A stretch of DNA of 64,000 nucleotides from Palaemon carinicauda (taxonomy: Eukaryota; Arthropoda; Malacostraca; Decapoda; Palaemonidae), in the NCBI RefSeq assembly GCF_036898095.1, contig NC_090761.1, positions 44,405,486-44,469,485 on the forward strand, read 5' to 3'. The notes under the pieces were generated by a model. It did not search any database. It was not told where the DNA came from and saw nothing but the letters and a program-made list of their open reading frames with translations. This document shows positions 52,457 through 63,539 of this stretch, in pieces (the first letter of the stretch is position 1; every line of letters starts with the position of its first letter). Position numbers and translations under genes: made by a program.

Positions 52457-52460
<4 letters not shown>
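50270..52460. other. Unassigned AT-rich sequence with small arrays
   Basis: Short TA (51112-51140) and CA (51557-51580) arrays. No gene is supported. Confidence 0.5.

Positions 52461-52493
<33 letters not shown>
52461..52493. repeat. TC microsatellite
   Basis: Pure TC array. Confidence 0.97.
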
Positions 52494-52497
<4 letters not shown>

Positions 52498-52868
52498 GCG
52501 AAAAGCTCATTATCAACTTCCTTAAATATCGTTACTAGCTCATTGTCTTATCATATTTTGAGTACTCCATTGATTTTGCCTTTGCAGTTTCAGTCAAATT
52601 AGTATTCATTCAAACTCCCGTTTTTATTCAATTTGTAAAGTGCTGTCTAGTGACTAATATGTATTGACCATTTCGGAGTTTCCATATGGTAACAATTAAC
52701 CAAGAGAACATTGTATTAGTACGGTTACTGCAGGGTCCTGGGCTGCTGTAGCGGTGTTGCTGTATTGATAGATTGGTTGTGTTAGGACCCAGATATCAGA
52801 TATTGAACTATCGACAATACGTTGCTTATATCAGAGGTGACCATGCTATTGATTGCCTGTGTTGAAGT

Positions 52869-52903
52869 GTTTATTATTATTATCATTATTATTATTATTG
52901 TTT

Positions 52904-52938
<35 letters not shown>

Positions 52939-52939
52939 G
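52869..52939. repeat. ATT-GTT trinucleotide array
   Basis: ATT units pass into GTT units. Unlike the other ATT arrays, no LINE-tail sequence flanks it on either side. Confidence 0.9.
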
Positions 52940-53366
52940 ATATTTAAATAGTTTTATTGGTTGTTTTTTAGTGATTTCGGATTATACTACAATTATGTGT
53001 GCCGCATTGATTAATTCCTTTTGGTGACAAACAGAAAACAAAAATTTAATAGTTTGACTTGATTGTTTTTCATATTCGATTTCGATTACCTTGTCTTCAA
53101 ACTCACAATTCCCTCGATAACCTTGTGTTGGTCAGATTTAGCCGATTTCTTATTTCCTCGCAATATTGTTCAGTCTTGCGATAATGATAGACGTTTCCCC
53201 GCAAGATTTATTCGTATAGTATCTGTCTTCCTGTTATTGCTTGAGTTTCTCTCTCTCTCCCTCTAATTCTGTTCTCTTTTTATGTTTCTTCCTTCTCTTT
53301 AACGCCTATCCCGTACTCTGCCGAGCGTATCGACCTCCGGTATGAGTGGACCGTGACCAAAGATTG

Positions 53367-53370
<4 letters not shown>
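52940..53370. other. Unassigned sequence
   Basis: No gene or known repeat supported. Confidence 0.45.

Positions 53371-53408
<38 letters not shown>
53371..53408. repeat. TC microsatellite
   Basis: Start of the 53.4-56.5 kb TC-array cluster. Confidence 0.97.
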
Positions 53409-53410
<2 letters not shown>

Positions 53411-53454
53411 GCCATCATAGTCTGTCCAGTCTTTAATTTTTTATTGTTGCAAAC

Positions 53455-53586
53455 ATATGGAGAGCTTGAAACTAAGATATTGAGAGAACTTAAAACTAAG
53501 ATGCGGAGAGATATTGAAACTACTGTAGATATATGTGGAGAGAACTTGAAACTAAGACATGGAGAGAGCTTGAAACTAGATGTGGT

Positions 53587-53594
<8 letters not shown>
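53455..53594 (+). repeat. Minisatellite, about 24-28 bp unit, 5-6 copies
   Basis: Units of the form ATNTGGAGAGAACTTGAAACTAAG recur at about 53456, 53478, 53502, 53530 and 53558, with a partial unit at 53580. Units vary by small indels. Confidence 0.85.

Positions 53595-53630
<36 letters not shown>
53592..53630. repeat. TC microsatellite
   Basis: Pure TC array directly after the minisatellite. Confidence 0.97.
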
Positions 53631-53632
<2 letters not shown>

Positions 53633-53757
53633 TATTTCCATTAAAATTATGAGGATAACTTTTTTCAAAACCCCCAAGAGGGAGACGTGATTAACAAGTG
53701 AAGCTTGAATTACGATCCTTTTGCAATAACCGAACCTTTTGTGGACCCTCCGTTGTT

Positions 53758-53760
<3 letters not shown>

Positions 53761-53806
<46 letters not shown>
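53761..53806. repeat. TC microsatellite
   Basis: Pure TC array. Confidence 0.97.
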
Positions 53807-53808
<2 letters not shown>

Positions 53809-53887
53809 GAAATTCGTATTCCCGGATGGGAGTTATGAAGGCGGTATTTTTCCCGTCAGCAAATTTTACAGCCAAGCTCTGGCGTGA

Positions 53888-53990
53888 AAATTTTATACAC
53901 TTGGAAATTTAACGTCTGTGTGTGTGCGTTTGATTTTCTTTTTATTTGTTCCTGTCGGTGCAGCAGACTGTGTGCGCTTGTGTAACGTTA

Positions 53991-54038
<48 letters not shown>

Positions 54039-54132
54039 AATTTATACACATGGAAATTCAACTTTTCTGTATTTGATTTTCTCTTTATTTGTGTGTCGGT
54101 GCTACAGGCTGTCCGCTTGTGAACGTTATTGG

Positions 54133-54171
<39 letters not shown>
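53888..54171. repeat. Duplicated spacer units between TC arrays
   Basis: 53888-53996 and 54038-54132 are diverged tandem copies: ATTTATACACATGGAAATT, CTGT, TTTGATTTTCTCTTTATTTG, GTCGGTGC, CCGCTTGTGAACGTTATTGG. Each is followed by a TC array (53997-54037; 54133-54171). A third partial copy begins at 56340. Confidence 0.9.
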
Positions 54172-54174
<3 letters not shown>

Positions 54175-54499
54175 AATAACGAACTTGGCACTATTCCACA
54201 GTGGTTAATGAGGAGCGTTAAGATTCGTCATTGTCATTCTCTCACATCACGTGCATTATCCGTTGTCGTAATTATTTATTCATACCATGTAGACCGCCAT
54301 TACTCAACCATTCTTCCTTTACAGGCATCACGTTCCTTCAAGCTTTTTTTTTTAGCATATTTGTCATACATGTTACTTTGGTATATAATACGTAAAAGTT
54401 TGAAAATCTTTGGATTTAGAATTACGTATAGTGAATTACAGTATATATTTTTTGTTGCTGCTAGTGTGTACATGGAGACCTCTTTATAAAGCAACAACT

Positions 54500-54523
54500 A
54501 CACACACACACACACACACACAC
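54500..54523. repeat. CA microsatellite
   Basis: Pure CA array. Confidence 0.95.
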
Positions 54524-54621
54524 TACTGCCGTATGATAAATGCTCCGTAGTTAAGGCATTAGGTGTCGGTACGAGTCTCTCGTTTCTGTAACGGCTTCAG
54601 CTATTTTCGTGCCGTCTGATT

Positions 54622-54622
<1 letters not shown>

Positions 54623-54665
<43 letters not shown>
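54623..54665. repeat. TC microsatellite
   Basis: Pure TC array. Confidence 0.97.
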
Positions 54666-54669
<4 letters not shown>

Positions 54670-55132
54670 GAGGTCTTTTGTTTCTGTTAATAGAAGTGTT
54701 ATGGCTGAATGTAGAATAAGTAAATATGCTCTTCTTTTGATAAAGTAATTTCTAATCGGGAGTGGAGCATAAAATTTTCCAATCGGCTGAATTTGCAGTC
54801 ATGTTGGATATTTCACTCTTCTTTTTTTTTATTATCATGTATCAAGGTACAAGCTAGTAATATTAAGTGTATTTGAATCGGCTGTAAGTCTTTTTTTGCA
54901 TTACCTAGAACGCTTTAGCCTACATAGAGACAAACGCTCGAATATCCAAATAATTGTAACTTCGTGAAATTTTCTTGTGATGAATTTGAACCTATTTATT
55001 TATAGCCTGTTTCAGAAAACTCTTTATAATGAAAATTTGCAAATACGTTATACCTAATATAGAGGCCTATGTGCTTATGTTATTTGCTTACTATGTATAA
55101 ATTTTCAAATCATTTCCTTTAGAATCATGAAG

Positions 55133-55134
<2 letters not shown>

Positions 55135-55194
<60 letters not shown>
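55135..55194. repeat. TC microsatellite
   Basis: Precedes tandem-duplication unit 1. Confidence 0.97.
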
Positions 55195-55196
<2 letters not shown>

Positions 55197-55786
55197 GTTA
55201 CTTTCACACATCCTCTATCCCTGATGTGTGGAACGGACCCCCTCTTATAGATCAGCTGTCAAAATATACTCAAAATACAAATTAGATATTTCACCTGTTT
55301 CTTTAATTGCCTGTATTTGTTTCTAGTCTACAAGACGACGCTGCTTCTGTATATTGTAATATACAAGGCTGTTTAAATGAAAACGCCTATTATGGAATAG
55401 TGAGCTATGCTTTTATGTGAGGTACACGTGTGTGTGTTTGTGTGTTGACAATGCATGATATTGAATCATTCTTTTGAAAAAGTCCCTAAAGATAAAATCC
55501 TGTAATTAATTAATTTGATTTAATTTTTTTTTCACAATCTCAATTTATCATCATCATCACCTACGCCTACTGGCGCAAAGGGCCTCAGTTAGATTTGGTG
55601 TGAGAATTCCTATCTGGAAATTCTTGAAGAATCACGGAAGCGAAAATTTAGTCTCAGGACTCGCTAAGCTGTTTTTGTGGTTTGATTCGTCGGCGCTTTT
55701 TTATAGGATGCAATTGCGTTTCTCGTTGGTGAGAATTTTTATACTTATGAGTCGAGTTAATAGGATACTTCTGTTTGGTAGCAGTT

Positions 55787-55788
<2 letters not shown>
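55195..55788 (+). repeat. Large tandem duplication, unit 1
   Basis: Aligns with 55846-56278: TGTGTGGAACGGACCC, ATAGATCAGCTGTCAAAATA, CCGTATTTGTTT-type, TAGTCTACAAGACGA, TATATTGTAATAT, TTGACAATGCATGAT, AAAGTCCCTAAAGAT, AATCTCAATT, CGGAAGCGAAAA, CTCAGGACTCGCTA. It is longer than unit 2 mainly because of the LINE C fragment at 55547-55600 and small indels. Confidence 0.9.
55547..55600 (-). mobile_element. LINE family C terminal fragment, inserted in unit 1
   Basis: The minus strand reads codons for NLTEALCASRRR, stop, then (TGATGA)n, matching the end of 22990-23205. It interrupts the duplication unit between CTCAATTTA and GAATTCCTA; unit 2 lacks it. Confidence 0.8.
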
Positions 55789-55831
<43 letters not shown>

Positions 55832-55845
55832 GTGTGTGTGTGTGC
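55789..55845. repeat. TC-TG microsatellite
   Basis: TC (55789-55829) then TG, separating the two duplication units. Confidence 0.97.
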
Positions 55846-56274
55846 AAGCCTTTAACGTGTGGAACGGACCCAATCATACAGATCAGCTGTCAAAATACAG
55901 ACTGCTTAGAACAATATATATATTTTTTTTTTAATTACCGTATTTGTTTATATTTTTTAGTCTGTAAGACGAACCTTCCTCCGTATATTGTAATATTTAC
56001 GAAGCTGAATAAATAAAACTTTTCTTGGATTGTGAGCCCTGTGTGTGCATGTGTACACTTGTGTTTGTTTGTTGACAATAGATGATCTTGAAACAATCTT
56101 TGGAAAACGTCCCTAAAAATGAAGGCCTCTGATTAATTTATTTGAAAATAAATGTTTGGATGACTTTTCATCACTAAATCTCAATTCACTTATGAAAACT
56201 CCTAGCCAGAAATTGTTGGAAGAGCTACGGAAGTGAAAACATTTCCTCAAGACTCACTACCCTGTATTTTTGAT

Positions 56275-56278
<4 letters not shown>
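55846..56278 (+). repeat. Large tandem duplication, unit 2
   Basis: A diverged copy of 55195-55788 without the LINE C insertion. Confidence 0.9.

Positions 56279-56338
<60 letters not shown>
56279..56338. repeat. TC microsatellite
   Basis: Pure TC array. Confidence 0.97.
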
Positions 56339-56341
<3 letters not shown>

Positions 56342-56357
56342 AAATTTTATACACATG

Positions 56358-56519
56358 GAAATCCAACTTTTCTGTATTATCTCTCTCTCTCACTTTATGC
56401 CTTCAACTGTCCCTTTGTTGAGTCGTTAAGGCCAGGCTGAAATCCAACTTTTCTGTATTATCTCTCTCTCTCACTTTATGCCTTCAACTGTCCCTTTGTT
56501 GAGTCGTTAAGGCCAGGCT
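56358..56519. repeat. Perfect 81-bp tandem duplication
   Basis: 56358-56438 and 56439-56519 are identical (start GAAATCCAACTTTTCTGTAT, end GTTAAGGCCAGGCT). Confidence 0.97.
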
Positions 56520-57339
56520 GAAATTAAGTTATATTCATTGAAATTTTCTTCTTCTCTGAGATTAAATGATATATAACAATGAAAGAGCCCCAAAGTCTCC
56601 TGTCATACTTAAGTGTTTAGTGTAATCCATGGCTTTCTAAAATGCGTTAGTGGTTTCGTGTTATGTTACCCATAGAAACTGAAAGGTGTGTTAAATTACT
56701 TTTTATTTTTATCATTATTGCTAGTGTTTCATATTATTAAACGTGACTTCCTTTGGATTTTTTTTTTTTTAATATACAGCATCCATCTTGGTGATTTTTT
56801 TTTATATAGATCATACATTTGGTATTGTGAAATTTTCTTACTTCAAATGGGTGCTGCTCTTGATTTCGAGCATTATGATTCATTCACAAATTAGCCATGT
56901 TTATATATAAGCCTGCCTATTTGTTTTACTTCAACTCAATTGGGAAGCAAATTGTTGGCCGGACGAAAATTAATCTTAAAAATACTCGGTGTTGCCTCTG
57001 CTGTATTTCATGAGAAGATTTTGTTTGAGATTTTATTGAAAATGATATCCATATGTTCATTTAAATTTTACCCTAAGCTAGTGGAGACATTTTTGTTGTT
57101 TTACGTACACATGTATCTAGTAAAATGCTGTTTTTTGATCAGAGAAGTTGAGAAATGTTGAATCAGGTAAGTACTTTGATGGTTGATGGGATAAGGGACA
57201 CGAGGAGTTGGAACTGCAGTCTCATCCTACAACTACGTAGTGCAACTTGAAGGGGTAACACTAACCACCATTCATTCAAAGGGGGAAAGTGAGAACTGCG
57301 TGGTGTAAAAATGAGTTTGCTTTTTGATGAAGTCGGTAA
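56520..57339. other. Unassigned AT-rich sequence
   Basis: No gene or known repeat supported. Confidence 0.45.
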
Positions 57340-57355
57340 ACCCCCCCCCCCCCCC
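57340..57355. repeat. Poly-C tract
   Basis: Run of about 16 C. Confidence 0.9.
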
Positions 57356-57479
57356 ATGAAGAGTGAGGGTACGCATCCTCTACTGATTGGCGAGGATGGA
57401 CTGAAAAGGGCAGCATTATTATTTCAAAACCTATTCAAGCCTGGTAGGTTAACACCTTCAGGCTAATGGAGAAGGTGCA

Positions 57480-57760
57480 GGTTTATTGGACGTGATGCGT
57501 AAGATTTCATATTAATAACCATTCTATGCATTTAAATATTCTTGGACTATACCATCCACGGCGTCATACCAAGTATACAGTTAATTCTAACAGGCTTTCC
57601 TATTCTATGGTAAGGTTCAGTACTACGCAGTACTCAATAAATTTTAATCCGCCTGTGACCAAATTGTGGAGTGAACTGGTCTGCGTCAGTAAATAGTTGA
57701 ATCAGCTGAACCTCGGTAGTTTTTTTTTTTTTTTTTCTTAATCAGCTGAACCTCAGTATT
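57480..57760 (+). pseudogene. Decayed LINE ORF2 C-terminus (same family as 28703-29140)
   Basis: Frame-broken plus-strand translation reads DVMRKISY, then TVNSNRLSYSMVRFSTTQYS, NFNPPVTKLWSEL, parallel to the 28703 copy (MLHKIFHN ... VNSNSQAFSITRLNTTQYS ... IPAVTKLWNDL). DNA identity is obvious at CAGTACTACGCAGTACTC and GAATCAGCTGAACCTC. It contains stops and a duplicated GAATCAGCTGAACCTCRGTA around a poly-T tract (57719-57737). Confidence 0.8.
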
Positions 57761-58261
57761 TTTTTTTTTAACTGGTTAACGTAACTCATTTTTAGTCTTG
57801 TCACATATTCATTTATATTAATTTGTTGATTCTGCTTTGCTAGTCCTCTTTTCTACGCAGTTTTTACCTTCGTTTTTATTCAGCACTTTCATCTTTTGTT
57901 ATCGAGGCTTGAAGGAAGCTTTAAAAGTAACCCAAAATATTTCTTTTGTAGTTCTTATGTGAGAAATTAAAAGTTTTCTGTTCTCACAATTTGTTATCTT
58001 CTCATCGGTCTCATTTTAAGGGAATTGTTTTTTTTTCTTACTTTTCCCATCATCTCAAAGTACCGTAAGTGATTATTAACTTATCTTTTATAATGAACAT
58101 AATTTGCATCTAATGTAATAATGAGAGAGATTTAATTCGTCAACACTACTAAGAACATATTAGTTTCGGAAGAAAGAAGTTCAACGTTACATGTTGCATA
58201 TAAAGCACATATGTTTGTCTGTGTTTTGTATGTTTTTCTGTCAGGAGGATCAGAGGCTTTA
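57761..58261. other. Unassigned; possibly LINE 3' UTR
   Basis: No gene supported. Confidence 0.4.
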
Positions 58262-58299
<38 letters not shown>

Positions 58300-58395
58300 T
58301 TTTTTTTTTTAGCAGCTAAGCTACAACCCTAATTGGAAAAGCAGGATGCTATAAGCCCAAGGACTCCAACAGAAAAAAATTAGCCTAGTATAAGA
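58262..58395 (-). mobile_element. Short LINE-A 3' tail fragment
   Basis: (ATT)n and poly-T, then AGCTAAGCTACAACCCTAAT, GCAGGATGCTATAAGCCCAA, GGACTCCAACAG and TAGCCTAGT. Confidence 0.85.
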
Positions 58396-61307
58396 TACAA
58401 GTCTGTTCTCTGTTGGCGTGTTTGTCAGTATATAAGGATGTTCTGGTGTCCGTTCCGTCGGGCTTACCGTTTTTTTTTTTTGGTGAAACCAGTAATAATA
58501 ATATAATGTAGAATTCACTGTACAGACTATTGAGTTAAATTGGAGAAAACAGTAAGAATATAAAGCGCATGAAAGAGAGGCCTTTATATCGTAAATATTC
58601 ATTATTCAGGTCGGAAGATTTAGATATGGTCAAGGTTAATACCATGTTATAATAAATAGATTTTCTTTTACGAAACGGAGTAAATTTGCTTTGTTAAGCA
58701 TTTCATGAAACATTGATAAGTCGAACTCTTCGTTTAAATCTATCATTAAAACAGGCACGACGGTTGTAGAGGCTTCATGTGACGTTGTTACATCCTCTGT
58801 TCAGATGTGGAAGTGGTTAAAACGACCTCGATGTCGCCACTTCTGCCGAGACTGATGGGTTCGTTTGCACTTGGGAGTTTCGCCATGTCGACCTCCAAGT
58901 ATTAAATGTATGTTTCCTAATAAAAGAAAAAAAAAGTTTTAAATGTGTAGTAAGACGGGAGACAAAGGCGTCCGTTTTATATCTTATGTAATTTCCATTT
59001 ATTGTTAGTTGTATTGTCTTTTATAATATGTATACTGCTCTATTCCCTCTGTGTGTGTGTGCGGTATGTGTTGATATGAGGGATTGAGAAATATAGCTTT
59101 TAGTGGTCCTGACATGTGTTAGATTTGGAGAAATCTCATGAGAATAAAATAGTGCGTGTAAAGGCTTTCAATTAGTAAAAAAAATGATGCCTATTAGTAA
59201 GAAATTTGATTGTCATCTGAAGAGCAGTCTTCATTGTTTAGACATTTTCTTTATGGAACCAAGTATTGCGCACTTAGGGTTTAAAGCAGATAAGACGAAT
59301 GTGAAGAGAGGGCGTGTTTGAGGAAGTTTTATCTCAAGAGGCTAATGTGTTTGTGCTCTCCGTTTGCTCTAGGCTTCAGGATGGGGTTAACATTTGTCCC
59401 TATCCCACTCTCCACGCATATCTCATTTCCTTCTCCAAATTCCTTATCTCATGGTCATGTTAGTCATTGGGTGTAGGATTCAGGATTCACTTTGTCTTTC
59501 CTTCGGGCGACCAATGATAAACTGGAATACTTTATGAAGGTTTGTTATGATTTTAGGTTTTTATTTTTGTCCAGTTGTGCCATATTGGGATCGAGATGTA
59601 AATCAAAAGGGTTTGATGCGAACCATATCTTTGTGATTTGGATTATAAGATTCATATCTCAATTCACTGGTTAGGTTCTGTTTTCGGGTAAGACTAGACG
59701 CTTAGAAAGCCTACCGAAACTTGTGAACACGACACGGGCTATGGTATATAGTGTAAAGTTGAGAGTTTCCGTTGGTCTTACTCCTGTTACAACCACCCTA
59801 TTTTTTTTTCTTTTCTTATACAAAGCCACCCAACCATTAGAAGCTCACCGGTGTGTTTATTGTATGTTATGGAAGATGACTTGCATTTTATTGTGCGTTG
59901 CTCCCCCACCCCCAAGGAGGAGGTAATGGGTTTATTGCTTCGTGACTCTGTCATCACTCATCGTATCCAGCGCCAATATGCCGGGTGCAGTGTTTCCCAC
60001 CCCAAGACTTACTCGGGAGCCTAAACTGGCTGTCCTTCCTCTCGAACTCACTTCCTTTTATGCATACTTCATTCGTCTTCATATTGACAGAAAATATTTT
60101 TTTTTTTTACATGAATTTGTATTGTGAATATTGTTAATCTAGTGTAAGACTAGTTTTGTATAAAAATCCTATCAGAATATATTTTTTATTAGTTGAGTTG
60201 TCACCAATAAATGATAATATATGTACTGTTCATCATAAGATTTCACTAATGGTTTTATCTTTTGTGCTTCTTGTATAATAATTTTTGGTGTAATGAATTG
60301 AATTTCACGTGTCAGCCAAGCGAGGTGAGGCAATTTCATCATTAGTAATAACCTATAGTTGACGACTAAAATTTATTTTAATTTTACTATAAGTGTTGAT
60401 AAATGACCTGCTATAATAGATTAGAGATTGAATTAACGTCAGATTTTTCTGCCCTTCTCTTTTTTTTTTTTATTTCTTCGTCACAGTTTAAAACAGTCAG
60501 TATTTCAAAGCCATTCGTGTCTGGTTATTCTTTTTTTACCACAAAGTTGCTCACTTCGTTCCATTATAAATTCATGCATTGAGTTATCTTTTTTATAATC
60601 TATTTTGATCGTGGGCATGTGAAGTGCTATCCAACCCCACCTACGCTTCAATGACTAGTCCACATTTATAGAAATTCCTACATGTTCTCGAATTTATTTC
60701 ATGGTGAACAATATTATGCCTCTGGTCAATCTTGACACAATAATTCGATATAGCACGTTGGGTCCAATTTTGAAGTAAGAACTGACATCGTGACTCGATA
60801 AGTAGTTCAAATAGTGATGGAATCCAGATGGTTGTGGATAGGGGGAGAAGACTAGAAACCTCCCCCCCCCCATTTAAGGACCTGTTCTCAAGTATTCAGT
60901 GACTTATGATAACAGCAGGTGGCATATGGTTCTGTAAAAGATTAAATGCAATAATAATACTGATACCTTAAGAGATATATCTAGAGTAGAAATGCTAAAA
61001 GATAGTCCTTTTTCAATCTAGAATTAGCATTTTTTAACTGGATCCACTTGGAAATTTCAAAATGTTCTTAATGTTTTGTATGATTATAGTGCATTTCGTC
61101 TCCAACCCTGATAAGTTAGTTCATGTGTTCAGGGTCTTGGTAATTAAGCGCGTGTGTTTGTACGTACAGATTCTTTTGCGGTTTACCTTGCCGCTAGTTA
61201 CTGTCTGGTTTGGTCAAGCTTAGTTTGTAGGTCGTCAACTGAAATTATTTGGAAGCTTCGCTATTCAAAACTCCACAAAATTGTGATTTGATTTATAATA
61301 TGCTCTA

Positions 61308-61310
<3 letters not shown>
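58396..61310. other. Long unassigned AT-rich stretch
   Basis: No supported gene. A C tract lies at 60859-60869. Confidence 0.5.

Positions 61311-61359
<49 letters not shown>
61311..61359. repeat. TC microsatellite
   Basis: Pure TC array. Confidence 0.97.
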
Positions 61360-61362
<3 letters not shown>

Positions 61363-62184
61363 CCTTTTTTCATACTATTATGAAATATGATTTAGGCTAT
61401 CTCTTGTTTTTTTTAAGAAGCAATATCTTATCTGATTGTTCCTCGACTGTGTCGTAAATATTGTTTATTTGTATTTGATGACAAAAATAAATTAGTTGTT
61501 TTACAAGATATTGATTTCTATTTGTTATGATAATAGCCTTTTCATTGTTTGAATCTCTATTTATCGTTGACTTTACCGAATGATTTATTCCTCTCTCTAT
61601 ACTTCTAGGATGGAAAAAATAACCCAAATTTCAAGTGAAAGTCTCATCCACTGCAAACTTATTCCGGTTAGTTTTAAGATATTATTTACTTATATGAAGT
61701 GCAAATCGTAACTGTAGACATTTTTATCATCCGACCGGATTGAATTTATATATAAATTTCTGGTCAAGTTTAATTATTCCTATGAAATATTGTTTATTAA
61801 AACTTTCGTCTGTGGAAAATATCGTGCGATATTATGGATCTGACAGTGAAAGTTTTTTTTTTTTTTCTCCCGCAGCCATCTTTCCCCTATTAAATATCTT
61901 AACACATTCCAAGGAAAAATCCCATATGGTAATTCTAACCCTAGGATCCATAGTATATACTTTTAGGCCTACAACTATTTCGTAACGGTTCTTGTCATTA
62001 TGGGACGGGAAATGATTTTATTGCCTCTTATTGTGCCTCATTATCTGTATCCTTTCTATACTGAAAATACATGTTTTGTTGTCTTTCTCATCCGCTCTGC
62101 ATTTGTCCTTTTATCCTACATATCCGTAGCATTTGGAATTGTCTTTTCTGTATTTTATCACTTTATATTTGATTCCATATCAGG

Positions 62185-62188
<4 letters not shown>
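61360..62188. other. Unassigned AT-rich sequence
   Basis: No gene supported. Confidence 0.45.
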
Positions 62189-62231
<43 letters not shown>

Positions 62232-62240
62232 TATATATAG

Positions 62241-62306
<66 letters not shown>
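62189..62306. repeat. TA microsatellite (two arrays)
   Basis: TA at 62189-62229 and 62243-62306, with a short GATATATATAGCC break. Confidence 0.97.
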
Positions 62307-62310
<4 letters not shown>

Positions 62311-63363
62311 CACACATAGCAGACGTGACATGTACAATTAAAGTATATTTTCACGCGTGCATTCTTGGAATATCAGTTATAATGGAAGGATAGATATTCT
62401 AGTTAACTAGCATTGAAATTTGAAGGCAATAATCCTAATGTAAATCACGGAATTTCCCTTATCATAGAATCATTTTTAAAATCACCAAGTAAATAAAAGT
62501 CACCCTGAAAATCTCCGGTAAAATTTCTGTGATGATTAATATAAACATGAAAATTAAACAAGGAAATGAAAAAAAAACCTTTCAGTGAACAATATTTTTA
62601 GATTTCATCGTCATATGAAAAAGAATTATTGAATTTATATTGCTATCAAGGCAACCATTTAAAAAGAACAGATGGAATTAACTTTTGAAAAACCAACCGT
62701 CAAGGCTACGCTTTATAAAACAAAGCGTGGAAAGGCCTCCTAGGTGCGAAAAGTGAGAAACATCGTTTGTTAAACTGCTGGATTTGCGTCTGTTATCCGG
62801 AGGCTTACGGAGTCCATGTAAAAATATAGAGATGGCAGTGAAGGGATGTACTAGCGGTTTTGTATAAAACCCTATAATAATACCTTTCTTGTAAAGACAG
62901 GGGATTCCTCGTGACACGTTGTTTGCAACCCGTTTTGTGTTCAGTGTCTTGTTGGCAAGATTTAAAAGACTTGTCTTCAGATTAACGATTGTAGGAAATT
63001 GCTGTAGGGCTTCAAGTTTCTTCCTAGGAAGAATTTTTTTTTCTACTAGGAGAACCGTGTTTGATTTATTTTTCTTTAAAAGGAAAAGACCGACAGGGAG
63101 GTTGCTTAGACCACCTAATTGCATTCCATATAACCTCAATGAAGGGAAAATAAGAAATATATGGAATACTAAAGAGAAACGAGAGCCTTCATAACATTCG
63201 TTATGATCTTTCTTGTTGTGAACTTTTATGAACCTCGTTTCTATTGTGGAAATTGAATTTTAGTTGCCTTTAGTATTGTTGCATGGTATTCACCCTACTA
63301 AGAAAATATAGGATGGAAATGTCATTGACTTTTTTATATGTTTTATCAAGAGTTAATTGTTAA
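62307..63363. other. Unassigned; longest chance ORF of the window
   Basis: A 154-codon minus-strand frame (62678-63139) has no recognisable domain. See rejected items. Confidence 0.45.
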
Positions 63364-63539
63364 TTTATTCATGTCTGGCAGATTTTTATGTTTTTTATAA
63401 TCAATTTCTATTGTTTTCCTGTTTAATCCGTACCATTCACCTTGATTATTCATTTATTCATGTTTAGCAGATTTGTATGGTCTTTTTTTAACCAGTTTCT
63501 GTCGTTTTCCGGTTTGATCCGGTATTCATACCATTCGCC
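63364..63539 (+). repeat. Tandem duplication, about 89-bp period
   Basis: 63364-63441 and 63453-63539 align: TTTATTCATGTYTRGCAGAT, TTTCTRTYGTTTTCCKGTTT, ATCCG and TACCATTCRCC in order. Confidence 0.85.

Noticed and set aside
59869..60024. 51-codon plus-strand frame (MEDDLHFIVRCSPTPKEEVM...)
   Set aside because: Looked protein-like but is short, without splice sites or a recognised family.
62678..63139. Longest open frame in the window (154 codons, minus strand)
   Set aside because: No domain, no coding-like context and no splice structure. With stops about every 16-17 codons in this composition, a frame of this length is expected roughly once by chance in 64 kb.
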